Origin: Saturnia japonica
Lineage: Eukaryota > Arthropoda > Insecta > Lepidoptera > Saturniidae
Assembly: GCA_033032175.1 (NCBI GenBank)
Contig: CM065316.1
Coordinates: 4,248,115-4,312,114, forward strand
Direction of reading: 5' to 3'
Length of the DNA: 64,000 nucleotides
The position numbers and the translations under genes are program-made. This document shows positions 42,651-54,667 of the stretch, piece after piece. The notes beneath the pieces were generated by a model that was not told the DNA's origin, searched no databases, and was given only the letters and a program-made list of their open reading frames with translations. Numbering within the stretch: position 1 is the stretch's first letter; each line of letters starts with the position of its first letter.

Positions 42651-43859
42651 TGGAAAAATGCTAAACCAATAAAAAAATAAGACGCAGCGTGGACCGAAGG
42701 ACTGGTGAATGTTCCGGGAAATGACTAGTTGCGAGCTACGCAGAACCATTATTGTGGCAATTATTGGAAGAGCCCTATGCACAGTAGTGAACGTCTTTTG
42801 ATAGAAATTACGGTGATGATGATGGCTATTAGCAAAAAAAGACATTAAAAAGGAACCTACACACATGAAAAATGTTTCCATGTTAGAAGCAGTTATAAAC
42901 GAATTAATTAACACACACAGCAAATAAAAACAAATTAATCAAAACGCAAAACATTAATTAATCTCTAAAACAATCCGACAATACTCGAAAAACGAATAAA
43001 ACAATGCAAGAATTATATCTAATCTAATAAACAATAACTGACAGAGACTTATGTTTCTTGTTTCGTACACAATGGAAGACGGAATTAGCATACTTTGTAC
43101 TTCATAGTTAAGACAATTCGAGATAATTTACTGTAGGAATTCCAATTACTTTTACGTTTACGTTATTCTTTGTTGTAACCTCAAAAGATTAACTGAATAA
43201 TTTTGTGTGTTATACCTCTACAAAAAGTTATTTTTGTATTGTTACGTCCGTGGGTAAAGAAATTACCGTTATATTTCGCGTAAATAATTTATTTGCCGAC
43301 AACGGCAGATCTTTATTGTCAACAATTGCAAACCATGATAGAAAAGCTAATCGTTAAACCACCGTGACTGGTCAATCTCCCTAGCCCACTGCAGCTTCAG
43401 TACAACGGTAGACCCCATACTTCACAACAGACGGTTGCTAAATCAATGACTCAAAATTCAAACAAACTCACAATACTGCTCTTCGCTATACTGTGGTCGT
43501 ATTTACAGTTTCTTCCTTTATGGTCCTCATATGTTTATGAATGAATGAACGACTTATTAATGTGGTGCAAGCCTGTCTTACTGATTTTTATTGTGATAAC
43601 CATAAGTTAATGTGACGGTAATGACCGTCGATAGATCTTCATCTAACGACGGCCACCATTATTTTTGAATTGTAATAAGGATGAGGGCAGTCATATTCTC
43701 GAGTTAGCCAAACACATCGTGAAGATATATTTGAGCAGGTCAGCATGACAGCAATAACTGGTGCTCGCTTACCATCATATACACTCAATACAGTGTCGTC
43801 ACTGTGTCTTGCTTACGATAAGAAAAAACCTTGATTATACTGAATGCGATCGTCTATCG
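42651..43859. other. Unassigned DNA
   Basis: The segment starting near 43241 ('tgttacgtccgtgggtaaag') has an LTR-like beginning but no partner or end. Nothing else recognised. Confidence 0.4.
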
Positions 43860-44517
43860 TAGAGTTTCACAAACTTTTTTGTCTCGTAAACCACATGCGA
43901 TATTTTTCAGTTTTCAATAAACCCCTTGCCCGAACTTCCTGAGACCCCCCCAGCTTATATATTTATACAATATTGTTTTTTGAAAATTTACCAACTTCAA
44001 TGTACTTTTTACAGCTTGTTATAAGAAAGAATCTTCATCACGTTTGTTGTTAATTGTGTTTTAAAATTTATTTTTAAAAAGTGTTATATATTTTTACTTC
44101 ATATATAGTGTGCTCGTTAAAAGGTTACTATGGTGCGCAGTGTGTGATATGGAAATTAAAGAGCAAATAGTACACGTCCGTTTATTTGAATGTCTTACAG
44201 CGGACAGCTTAGTAAGCATGGGTGGTATAAATGAACTTTTCACTATTACACAATGATAACATATTAATACATAACGTGCATATTAGAAGGTAGGCACAAT
44301 AGTTTTATATTTTATGTAGATACAAATAATATGTAAAGATATTATAATAATATATTACAAGGAAGTATTATGTATGTAAATAAGTATTATTTTCGTAGTA
44401 GGATTATTTTATTAGTGGAAAGCCAAAATTAAAGTCACGATTTTTTTCACTGAAATGGACCTCTTACAGCTCATCGTCGATCCTGGGGGTCGATATAGAC
44501 AACTTTGGGAATCACTG
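43860..44517. mobile_element. Non-autonomous hAT-type element with 8-bp flanking repeats
   Basis: Left end TAGAGTTTCACAAACTTTTT; right end, reversed, CAGTGATTCCCAAAGTTGTC. Both fit the CAGNGNTTCNCAAA terminal pattern of many hAT elements. The 8-mers outside are GTCTATCG (43852-43859) and GCCTAACG (44518-44525), six of eight matching, consistent with an aged hAT 8-bp duplication. Interior has 'gagacccccccagc' and 'gatcctgggggtcg' near the ends but no transposase. Confidence 0.7.
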
Positions 44518-44525
44518 GCCTAACG

Positions 44526-45013
44526 CAATCAACATTTCATCCAAATAATCATCTTGGATAAGTCTCATAATTCTTACTTTCAATACAGTCGAAGCATTTG
44601 CTCTTAATGCAAACATTCATGCATAATGTATTTTGTTCTGCTAAATTAAACCACAATTTGTTCACCACTCGACCACATAATGCAGAGCTTTCTTTCTTAT
44701 TGTGTATTTCTGTTCAGCTTTTTCTTTCATTTGTTACATGCGAGTAATTTTATATCCATTTGCAGTGAAAATGGTTTGATTTAAATTAATTCTAATATAT
44801 ATTTGGGCATACGAACATCGTGAGCGGAGTGCAAAAAAAAATGTGTGTAGTTATGTACGCACGTAATAAGTTATACTTCTTTGGCGTTTAAAAAAAATCT
44901 TGAGAGTTGGGTATATTCAAGTCTCGAGCGAATAGGTACCTTCCAGGCAAGCGTGCTCCATCGTAGAAGTCATCATTATCACTTACGATGAGGCGAGGTA
45001 GTGATCACAGCCT
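44526..45013. other. Unassigned AT-rich DNA
   Basis: Nothing recognised. Confidence 0.5.
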
Positions 45014-45172
45014 AAGCCAAGGTCCGGCCACTTTGGCACCCTTGCGCGCTCATTGCCCACGCTTTCGCGGCTGAGTGCCTTAAGCGCTCGCTCCCAAGCC
45101 CGGTGAATCTATTAAAGTTCTCAGCGGCTCTATTTGTTTAGGGCCCCTAAGGTTAATGTATAGTCACTTTGG
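45014..45172 (+). mobile_element. Jockey-family 3' tail
   Basis: 'ggtccggccactttggcacc', 'cacgctttcgcggctgagtg', 'gctcccaagcccggtgaa' and 'gggcccctaaggttaatgta', ending in a short A run. Old copy; duplication not detectable. Confidence 0.8.
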
Positions 45173-45244
45173 AAAAAATTTTGTGACCAAACGCAAGCCA
45201 ATCTATAGTTAAATAAATACCCTGCGTTCCAAAAACATGATGAA

Positions 45245-45430
45245 GCTGAACAATGTTTATATTTTATACAACGTTAAATGATTTTTACACGATTAAAAGA
45301 AATAAAAGTCATTAAACGAATTCGTATCATTATCATTGATGGCTAACATTTTCATGACGCACTTCCGTCACATAATATACGCCTTCAATTTTACAAAATT
45401 TTATTGAACGCGATAAAAATACTTATCTAA
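45245..45430 (-). repeat. Interspersed repeat, copy of the 5280-5490 family
   Basis: Plus orientation 'tcattatcattgatggctaa', 'gacgcacttccgtcacataa' and 'cgccttcaattttac'. Confidence 0.55.
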
Positions 45431-45515
45431 GTAAATTTGCCAAGTTAAACATTAACTAATTACCAAATTTCATCAAAATCGTTAGAGTCCTTTTCGACAA
45501 GCTACATTAACTATA

Positions 45516-45873
45516 CTTGCGGTCGCCCAGTGATCGAAATTTGACCAGCGACTTTTTAATCATAGACTATTTTCTGTTTTACATTTGCAGTATGAACCTA
45601 AACAATGAATATTATATCAGTTGCTGTCACTTTTCATTAAATGACAATGTCAATATTTTGGCGGGTCTAAGTTCAATAGCACTGGTCGGGTTAGGATTCG
45701 CAGTATTAATTTATTTTATTTAATATACTAGTAATAGATATTATGGATAAATTTTAGCTTTCTGCACTCCTACTCCATATAAACTTTAACCGTGCCAAAT
45801 CTCACAGACTTCCGTGCACGCAATACACTTAAAAAGAAGTCCGAAGTTTTCTTCTCACGTATTAATATAATGA
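45516..45873 (-). mobile_element. Helitron-like element, family H1
   Basis: Minus-strand start 'tcattatattaatacgtgag' (45873) and end 'cactgggcgaccgcaag' (45516), with CTAG changed to CAAG and T following. Carries 'agtgacagcaactgat' and 'aaaagtcgctggtcaaattt'. A 68-codon plus-strand frame is incidental. Confidence 0.65.
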
Positions 45874-46320
45874 TAATATACAAGAATTACTTACTTATTA
45901 GTATTACATTACAAACTGCCTTGTTTCAGCTCAGTTGGGTTTAATTTAGATAACGTTGACTTAAATCTTGTGTGGGCTTAAATCTGCTCCCTAAAGGTTC
46001 TGAGTTTTTGTGAAGAACCTGGATGCTTCATTGTGAAAAAAAAAATCGCGAGCTACTTTTAGCTCGAACTCGTAATTTACTTCGATAATTTTATACGTTT
46101 ATCTTTATTTCTTAGACGATATTTAAAATGAATGATTCTGATTCAGTAAACTTTCAAACACTATATTTATCTTCAATTCCCATCTGGACCTTGAATATAT
46201 GTCGCAACGAGAGAGATGGGCAGTGAGACGGTACATGGGAACCGGTTGTTTAATGTAGTCCACTTATAACTGAGGTCTCCACGATTCGATAGTCAAGTGT
46301 GAACGTTCGTTCGTTCGTTA
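45874..46320. other. Unassigned DNA
   Basis: Ends in a (TTCG)n run at about 46303-46318 just before the next element. Confidence 0.45.
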
Positions 46321-46870
46321 AGCCGCTCCAGACTCGCGCCGTGAAGTCGCGGTGAGAATTCACGCTGTGAACTCAGCGCGACGCGAACTATTCTCCACAC
46401 TCGCAATGTTCACAGTCGGGTTCACACACTGGTACTAACTTCAGCTGATGCGTCTATGAGTCTATGTGCACAGGCATTTTATAATCATTTGCTTAATAAA
46501 GATAAAAAACAAACAAAGAAAAAGCGGATGGTGGATAACGAGTATACATCGCAACAGAACGAGTTAATTATGCTTTAGACATTGTTATTTTAACATAATA
46601 CATACACCTACCTAAAGTAACGTCAAATCTGGCAACATCATCATCTCAAATATTGAATAAATTAAACATTTAATAGAATAATACAATACAGTGATAGTTG
46701 TTTAGTATATTCAATTTATAATGAGTCGAACTGCGACGCCATGAATATGGACAAGCATTCGCGCTGTTCGCGTGGCGTGGCCGCGAACCTTTTGACGCGG
46801 GCACAAAAAACCGACTCGGAACAGAAACCGAGGTGCGTCCGTCGTTTCACGGCGTGAGTCTGGAGCGGCT
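46321..46870. mobile_element. Candidate TIR element with GC-rich ends, 550 bp
   Basis: Left end AGCCGCTCCAGACTCGCGCC GTGAA. Right end, reversed, AGCCGCTCCAGACTCACGCC GTGAA; one mismatch in 25. The GC-rich ends contrast with an AT-rich middle. Inside the left end are nested short palindromes ('gtgagaattcac' and 'cacgctgtgaactcagcg'). Flanking duplications were not identified. Confidence 0.55.
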
Positions 46871-47148
46871 ATTTCACGTCTGAAGCGAGAATCCCGCCCC
46901 CAAGCTAGTCGTTTCTTGCTTATAAAATGCGTGCGGTCACCGAGCACAGCTGTTGCTATCTCGCCCAGCTAATAGGGTGCGGGCCAATAGTATGGATACT
47001 AACTCATTAGTACGTATTTCAAAATCACATGAACAATTCTTCGACATATTAAATAGTATTATTATGACGTGTTGGTAGAGAAGGTCGACCCTTGCAACAA
47101 TATTGGTTTGGGATTGAAAACATACAGTACAAACATACATAAACCAAG
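46871..47148. other. Unassigned DNA
   Basis: Short frames only (67 codons minus at 46937-47140). Confidence 0.45.
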
Positions 47149-47275
47149 GTCGGCAACGCTCTTATGCACTAATGATACCTATGGAATTACAAGCGTCCAT
47201 AGGCTACGGTTGCCCCTTGCCATCAGGCGGGTCGTATGCTTGTTTGCCACATCAGTATTATATAAAAAAAAAAAT
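47149..47275 (+). repeat. Interspersed repeat tail with 'catcaggcgggtcgtatgct'
   Basis: 'aggtcggcaacgctcttatg', 'caagcgtccataggctacgg', 'catcaggcgggtcgtatgct' and 'tgtttgccac' are followed by an A run. Very common lepidopteran repeat end; diverged copy at 16505-16668. Confidence 0.75.
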
Positions 47276-48723
47276 TCAAGAGTGATTTTACCGGACCCTT
47301 CATTGTCTAATTATATTTTTTATTATGAAGACACTGATGGCAAGAAATACTTATAAATGTTTAATTATATAAAACATTTTTGCTCTTAATTATATGTTTT
47401 CATGATATAATAGATATAGAATTACATTATACCAAAATAATTATCTGTATAGGTAGACTATTACTAAATCAGTTTTAACGAATTAACTAAGTTATTTTCG
47501 CTTCCCGTGATTGCTTGACGTCCATGCTTACTACTTTGCTCATGAGAGTCGTACTGAGAAGTTATGTTACCCATATCCTACCTCAATAAATAGGCTATCA
47601 AATGCAAAAAGGATATATCAAATAGGTGGTGCAGTGGTTCCGGAGATTACCCCCCACGTCATATTCATAAACTCAAAAAATTCACATTCTTTTTTATAAT
47701 ACTAGTAGGTACAGATGGAGTTATATATTTAATGCGTTGAAAAGGCCTTCCTATTTCCAATATCATCAAAGCTCATATATTACGTGGGAACGGATTTCTG
47801 TCATACATAATGTATACGGTGAGGCTAAATTAAACGTCGCCTTTAGCCTACTCTTTGAAATATTTGTACCTAAATATTTTTCAAATTGATCTAAGAATTT
47901 GTAGATAGGTAAGTGAAGGATCAAAGGGATAATTTATTATTTTCTATGAAATATAATAACGAATTCTTATAAAATCAAATTTTTGTACAAAATGTCTTAC
48001 TTCGTTGGGAAAAAAATCATAAAATTATTACAAAAATAATTCTTGAAAGTAAAGCATCTTGAAATTTTATGTTAGATCAAAACACCAGAGATGATGAGAA
48101 ATTTCTATCGAGTTATTTAAAAACGAACCTTTAACGCAGTACTTTTTGTGTACCTATTTCTGATATAGAATTTCCTTTTATCAGAGTTATGCCTTAAAGA
48201 TAAACTAAAATTTAGAAAGCTGCTCTATTTAGATAACGCCTCCGCGTTTACATAGGAGACTTTATAGGAAGAACATTGAAAAAGTTGGGGGCATTAAGGT
48301 GGTGTAGTGCGCAGCTGGTAGTTTAAAAAAATATTACAAAAATTGTACTTAAACAAAACGTATTTTAGCAGTTCTTTGAGATTAGAATCTCCCATATTTA
48401 AAACTAAAATTAATAACCTACTATAACTACATTCCTAATTTAATTACTTATCCTATCCCTATCCTTGTTTTATTAAGATATTTTTAAGATGCGGTACATA
48501 TTATTTTAAGGAAGAAAAATAGGGGACACAAAAAAAATTTTTATTCCCAAAGTGCGCCAGAACTGTAATGAAGGAAACCTGTTATGTTAGTAGAACTGGA
48601 TAATTACATGGATTTATTTACCTGTTTTCAACAATAGTAAAAATTGTTAAAATGGTTAAAAATTGGTATTGAATTTTATGTCAACGAAATAGTGTTTAAT
48701 ATGTAATAAGAATTACAACAATA
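47276..48723. other. Long unassigned AT-rich stretch
   Basis: Nothing recognised; frames of about 60 codons are chance. Confidence 0.45.
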
Positions 48724-49020
48724 TCAGCCTGTAAGTGTCCCACTGTTGGGCAATGAGGGGTCTTGCCAAGGGCGTCTTCACCACGCCAGCCCACGACGAA
48801 TTAGCGATTTTAAACGCTGAGAAATCGCAAGAATATTTCTTAAGCGTTTAGATATTTTTACAATATTTTCCTTTACCGTCAGCCGATAGTGTTACAAGTA
48901 TCAAGTAAATGTACGAGAACTCAAAACATTCGTTGCTACATACCGGGGTTCGAACCAACGGACATTGAATCGACATTCCACCGATCTAAGCCTCTATCCG
49001 TTTAGACTTTCGAATGGTAT
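48724..49020 (-). repeat. SINE with tRNA-like head and LINE-like tail
   Basis: On the minus strand the head reads 'agtctaaacggatagaggct', 'tagatcggtgg' (A-box region), and about 25 nt later 'ggttcgaaccccggtatgta' (good B box GGTTCGAACCC). A body of about 150 bp follows. The tail is 'cccctcattgcccaacagtg' then 'ggacacttacaggctgatat'. The tail resembles a LINE 3' end, as in SINEs that borrow LINE RT. Length about 295 bp. Confidence 0.7.
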
Positions 49021-49186
49021 GTCTAAAATTATACTATGTGTGTTAAATAAAATTTAGGTCATTCTCTTGACCTATAACCTATTTTCATTTACATAAGAAC
49101 AGTGCCCCTACATTTCCTCATACCGAGTATAATACAGAACGTGTGTTGCGTAAGAATTAATACATAATACATCAACTTATATAACA

Positions 49187-49588
49187 CTAGCTGTGTCCGC
49201 GGTTCCGTGCGCGTTTGATAATAAGTAATAATTTACGTTTTGTAATTTCAATTTGGTTTTTGTTTTATGATTTTTATAAGTGCTATTGAAAATTCTTTAA
49301 TATTACATGTATTTCGCGTGTACAAAATATCGTCATAAGGGGTAGATAAATTTTAAAATATATATATTTCTAATCTCTTTTATAATGGTCTCTACCTACT
49401 AAATAACTGGATAAAATATTACATTAAATTCAGTCAATCTGTTTTTGAATTAAAACCAGAGATAGAAAACGGATAGAAAGATAAAAAAATCAAATGAGAT
49501 GAATCAGATCAGTGTTCTATATCGCAGATACAGGTACAAAATCTAAAAAAAAAATGTACAGACAAAACTACAAATTTATTAATATAGA
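49187..49588 (-). mobile_element. Helitron-like element, family H2, 402 bp
   Basis: On the minus strand: an A, then TCTATATTAATAAATTTGTA at the 5' end (49588), and 'cgcgcacggaaccgcggaca' then CAGTGTTAT context at the 3' end, with CTAG at 49190-49187 followed by T. Both termini obey the A-TC...CTAG-T Helitron rule. The interior has no helicase. Confidence 0.65.
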
Positions 49589-50027
49589 TTAAACCCGAAC
49601 TCATCTCCGCGCGTCAATGCGTCTCATTAAACTTCTTATTACAAATTCCTTAACTGTAAACGTAAGTTGCGTTGATTAACTTAGTTTTAGCAAAACAAAT
49701 AGCTAAACAGTTTTGAAGTGTATCACTTATTGGAAGACTTTAGTGGTAATAGTTTCAAAATATTGATGGCTTTTAGATTATAATATGCGAATAATTTGAT
49801 CTAACAAAAATTTTCTACTAATCTCTAGGATCATAAACTTTCATTAAATATCTATGCAGATCTCTATTGTCTCTGAAATTACCAGTCACCGTAGATTATT
49901 TACCACAAGGTTAAACTAAAGATATTTCACCGAACTCACGTAATAAAAAGGGTAGTAGGCGTTGAGATAATATGACAAAGAAAAATATCTCCCGCGAAAA
50001 GGTTAAAAGTCGAACGAGCGCGTAAAG
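49589..50027. other. Unassigned AT-rich DNA
   Basis: Nothing recognised. Confidence 0.5.
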
Positions 50028-50310
50028 TGTGAAAAACGTTAGTACTTTCCGACGTTACTTGTATTTTAGTGGCAATAAACATACAAATAGATCTCGAAAA
50101 TTATAGCCACGGCTTTATTACCCCAAACGAGAGGCCGATATAAAATACCAGTGCAATTTGTTAAAGCTACGTGGGTTCCGTAACTTTTTGAAGCATTTAG
50201 TAAAGGGTAAAATTGAAATTTGCGCGCATATCACGTAACGGAAGTGCGACCCGATGAAGTTAACCGTCAATCATAATAATGTAAATTCATGTTACTGACT
50301 TTTATTATTT
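50028..50310 (+). repeat. Interspersed repeat, copy of the 5280-5490 family
   Basis: 'actttccgacgttacttgta', 'gtaaagggtaaaattgaaat', 'cacgtaacggaagtgcgacc' and 'gatgaagttaaccgtcaat'. Confidence 0.6.
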
Positions 50311-50479
50311 ATAATTGTCCCTCTACTAAATGTGCCAAAAAAAAACTTCTAAAGTATGGTAAAAAATATTGCTTCATATTGTAAAAAAATTAGATTAATT
50401 ATTTATTTAGTAAAGGCGGAGCTAAAAGCACGTATATTACCTACACATTACTTTTTTCACTTAACATGAGGTAGCATCG

Positions 50480-50665
50480 CGCCTATATTACCTGAGAGGT
50501 TAGACAGAGGTGTAGGTACTAATATACAACCACAGTTCGCCGGGTATATTTTTTTTAAGTCCGATGTAAGAGGGGGCGAGCCTATCGCCTCTAATTGGGC
50601 ACAAAATTAAACTCCGAGCTGCTTCTGAGAATTTCATGGAAAACCCAATAACCACCAGCACACCA
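50480..50665 (-). repeat. LINE/SINE tail-type repeat, second copy
   Basis: 'ctgagaggttagacagaggt', 'aaccacagttcgccgggtat', 'agagggggcgagcctatcgc' and 'gagaatttcatggaaaaccc' follow 31540-31715. Confidence 0.65.
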
Positions 50666-50754
50666 CGAGCAAAGCAGTCGCACTTAGGACCACTATTACT
50701 ATAGTATAATATATTATAGTATTTAAAGTAAATCTAATTCAGAGCGAAGTCTCT

Positions 50755-50925
50755 AATGCCCTTTACTTTAGTGTCCTTTTGTAATGTCTGCCTGGTTCGC
50801 TACCATCTCAAAGTTGAACATCTTAGGCTTCGACTAGGCTCAGCGTATCCACCATCTTGGGTCACATCGTCACTTAAGATCAGGTCAGATTTTGGTTAAA
50901 AGCTAAACCTATAACAACGTTAAAA
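50755..50925 (+). repeat. SINE family A, partial
   Basis: 'taatgtctgcctggttcgct', 'accatctcaaagttgaac', 'cgactaggctcagcgtatcc' and 'gggtcacatcgtcacttaag'. Confidence 0.65.
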
Positions 50926-51016
50926 AAAGCCTATCGTTGTCTCGCTAACTGTTTTGCCAAATTTCTTGACGCTTAAGATTACTGATCCACTCCTTAGAGT
51001 CTTAGTCGGAAGTAAT

Positions 51017-51255
51017 TTTTTTTTTTCGATCTGACCTTACTGTTAGAGCCGCTGATGGCTTTTACAGCTTTACCGGCTTGGGGGCGAGCGCTTAAGGCAC
51101 TCAGCCGCGAAAGCGTAGGCAACATGTGCGCAAGGGTGCCAAAGTAGCCGGACTTCTGCTTGGGCTGTTGCCGCGATTGCAAAGAAGTCGCGATCTGACT
51201 AATTCCCTATCCGTAAAATTCGAGCTAAACTAATATATACATATATATATACATG
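51017..51255 (-). mobile_element. Jockey-family 3' tail
   Basis: T run, then 'gatggcttttacagcttt', 'ttgggggcgagcgcttaagg' and 'gactaattccctatccgtaa'. Nearly identical to 2527-3000 over the shared part, but lacking the 'gaagggcccta' box near the tail. The small minus frame inside is not conserved. Confidence 0.8.
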
Positions 51256-52486
51256 TCTCTGCACTGTACAATCAGGTCCGGCATCACTATTTAATCGGTA
51301 CTGATTGTAAACCTGTTTAAGATATTATACCTATTGATGAGTTAAAAAAACATTGAACTATTCATATGTGAAGCCCGAACGAGTGAGACAAATTCGCATC
51401 TTTCGTGGGTCAACCAAAGCGTTTTTTTTTTGTTTTTTTTTTTTTTGTTGCAGTTTTTCATCATAATATATTAATTTTATAGTTTCTTGAATTATGTACT
51501 GATAATAGTAATTTATCGGGTATGTTGAATAACACAAAATATTTAAATTAATAAATTAAAACCCTCAATTCAATATTTACTATTTTGCGGTAGAAATAAT
51601 TGCACCGTAAAGTATACGGTAGCACAAAATATAAAAACAAATGTAGCAACATTACTTTCAAGTTTGATATTAGTGATTGTCAGATCACTCCGTGGGAATA
51701 AAAGGCACATTATATGAAATGACATTTTATATAATTATAGACGCGTTATACGCCAACACCACTGCACTAGAAAACAGCGCAATTTATTTCTACTTAGAAA
51801 CTATAAGTAATGCTTTCAGTTGTACAGTACGCAAAAAAGAGATAAAATATGAAAAAGTTTTTATGCTATTTTTGTTGTTAGAAAGAAATGAATATATATT
51901 TTGAGCTATAGTGACGTGCAACCGCGACAATGGATAATACGTGACTGAAAGAATGTCGAGCAATTACCTGACTTCAGTATTGCCAAAGTAGAACACGGTT
52001 AACGCATCTAGACTTATAAAAGCATCTTAGAGTATATATGTAATATGAATACTTTAAATTAAAATCATTTTATCAAAGTCTCCGACATAATTAACCCTAA
52101 ATATAATTATTACTTTACCCATATAAAGTTTTTATTCACCCATATAAAATTTGTATGAGACGATGCCTCGGCAGACAGTAAATATAGCAAGCGATAATTA
52201 ATCAATCTACTTATATTAAATTACATGTAGCGTTCATTGTGCCATGTTTTGTTAATTTTGTACTATATTTTGTAAATTGTAATTTAAGGTGTCTTTGTAG
52301 ATATCATAAATTGGAAATAAACGTTAATATAATAACATTATATTTTAGAAAAATGCTAATTGATTGCGTAGAAAAACAATTGAATATACATACTACATTT
52401 TTTTGTGTTTCTAACAAATCACAAATTTTATGATTTTTTGAAGTCAAATTTTCACGAACATCAATTGATACAATATTCTTTTTAAC
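51256..52486. other. Unassigned AT-rich DNA
   Basis: Contains a T run near 51421-51447 and 'actccgtgggaataaaaggc' at about 51688, shared with about 21227 in 'actccgtgggaataaaa'. A 75-codon frame at 51677-51904 starts inside that box and shows no motif. Confidence 0.45.
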
Positions 52487-52690
52487 TAACTGACTTCAAC
52501 AAAAGACGGAAGGTTACCAAATTCGAATGTATATTTTTTTTTAGCCATAATTTCTTTGTTTATGAACAGATTTGGATAATTTTGTTTTTTGGACAGGCCG
52601 TTCCCCAAGGTATGTCCTACTTTAATTTCATTGGTATTGGAACTTCAACTTCGAAGATACACCAGGGAACTCTTCAAAATCACATTGAAG
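52487..52690 (+). repeat. Single arm of the fold-back family
   Basis: 'gacttcaacaaaagacggaa', 'ggttaccaaattcgaatgta', 'cgaagatacaccagggaact' match both arms of 4258-4826. Confidence 0.65.
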
Positions 52691-53624
52691 TTAATTTTCC
52701 TCTTTTGTAAAAAAATGCCTTGTTATAGTTGTGAATTTGTTAAGAATATATCATTTATTTATTCGCTCAGAAACATATATCGGTCCATATAATTCAGTAC
52801 AAAATATATGTCGCTTTTTGGAACGTGTAGTTTCAGTAGGTTTCAATTACACACCAAAAGATTTTTACTGAATTTTATTAAAATTGATATTATACTATAC
52901 CTACTATCACATTATTATTAAAACTCAGTGAAGTTGTAAAAGCTTTCTTACAGCGATATCCAGTTCGAAAGATAATCACGTCAATATTAAACGTAATCGA
53001 CATAAAATTAATGGTTAAATTCAATAAAATAAACTTTGACTATTCTTAAAGGATTTTCGATTTACTGCATTATGAATTTGTTGAAACATGAAATTAGCTA
53101 TTCAACTACTTGGCTCTTCTGGATAATTTTAGTTTATATCAAAAATTGTTTTACTTGGTTATTCTCAAAGGATTTTCGATTATTTGCGTTACAAATTAGA
53201 TTTGACTTTAATCTTGCATTTAAACTGTTGTGGACGAAATTTGTTATCATTAGTTACGCTAACTGTACAGCGTTTGATGAAATTCCACTATAAATATAGT
53301 TGCACTGTTTTTGTTTTGTTTAGTTTTGAAGTAAAAATATAACATTAACAATGATTTATAATGCAAAAGATCAGAGAAATTCTTGTGTGAATATTTCCAT
53401 TTGATTTGTTTGAAAACTGACGTTAATAAAAGTAAAGAATTTCAAATAATATAAATAGCAGCCGTTGAAATAACTTTTTTTTACACGTAAATTTTTCGAA
53501 ATGCGATGAATCCGTAATCAAATTAAGATTATTAATCACAGTGATTTCAAAATAATTTATCATTGGCATTATTTATGTATTATTAGTGTGTTATTTTCTT
53601 TCCAAATTTTGTTGCACTGATCTC
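52691..53624. other. Unassigned AT-rich DNA
   Basis: An 85-codon frame at 53036-53293 contains a short internal duplication ('ggattttcgatt' at about 53051 and 53170); no gene supported. Confidence 0.45.
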
Positions 53625-53840
53625 AAATCAGTATAAAAATTTAATTTGTGTGTCTGTTGCTTGTATGTCTGGATTTAACTCAGAAACGGCTTGACTAGTT
53701 TTTAGGAAATTTAATACACGTGAAGTAAACAGCTATAAAAATATTTATAAATAATACACGTAAAAAATACAAAAATATGACTAAAAATAAAATAAATTAT
53801 TACAGCGTAATAAACACGTGACGAACCGCGGGCACAGTTA
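53625..53840 (+). repeat. Helitron-like repeat, family H2-type 3' part
   Basis: 'ctcagaaacggcttgactag' in the body; ends 'gacgaaccgcgggcacagtt' followed by AGT, a changed CAGCTAGT terminus. The 5' end is not clear. Confidence 0.45.
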
Positions 53841-54667
53841 GTCTAAATAAGAAAGAGGCGTTTTGTATACGAAACGAATAGCCCGACCATTAAAGATAAC
53901 TGCAATGGCTGTTGAAGTAATTTGCAATCTAAAGCAGCTTACATACCCACTGATTTAATTTTGAATAGACGAGTTGTTTCTATAGTTAAAGTATGTCTGA
54001 ATAGCCTATAGCTTTCTGTGCATTTTTGATGTGTAAGAAAACTAAAATTGTGGTTTCTACTTGAGGTATTGCATCAAGTAAGGTATTTTTTCAGGTATTG
54101 AAGTCGCTGTTATCAATAACAAAACGTGAGCAACGAGTAGATAATGAATTATGCATGCATTTCGATAAATCATAGAGAAAAGGAAGACAATATGATTGAA
54201 ACACAATAAATTTAACTTCATATTATAATTATACATATAACAAATTATATTTAGAGGATATACAAAGAGTGAGTAACTTTCAGACATCATTATGATTCAT
54301 ATAATGATCTACGCAATATGAATCTTTTAACTGCAAAATCCGCTTGACACGATTGAATTAACTGTCCGACAAATCGGTAATGTGCTTATATTAGTATTAA
54401 TTATGGCGTCCTCAAACGGTTCTTGATATTGCGTTTTCTCAGGCACGGCGACGAGTACGGACAGCCACCTTAAAAGAAGTCTACGGGACGACTAATTTGT
54501 GTTTATTTCTAGTAATAAAACTACTTCAAACGAACAGATGTTTTTTACAAGCATCCAGTTAACGTTTGTAGATCTGGAAATCAAGGATGAACTTTGATGG
54601 ATATACTAAGGACCAATATTTTTGTAGAAAGAACTAACCATTACGCCAGCGCACGTGTATATAGTGT
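53841..54667. other. Unassigned DNA
   Basis: Nothing recognised up to the inverted repeat. Confidence 0.45.

Noticed and set aside
42540..42923. 127-codon minus-strand ORF
   Set aside because: Overlaps a SINE body over its C-terminal third and lacks any recognisable domain.
43241..43460. Possible solo LTR beginning TGTTACGTCCGTGGG
   Set aside because: No CA-ending partner boundary, no flanking duplication and no second copy in the window.
45517..45723. 68-codon frame
   Set aside because: Lies entirely within a Helitron-like non-coding repeat and is not open in its other copies.
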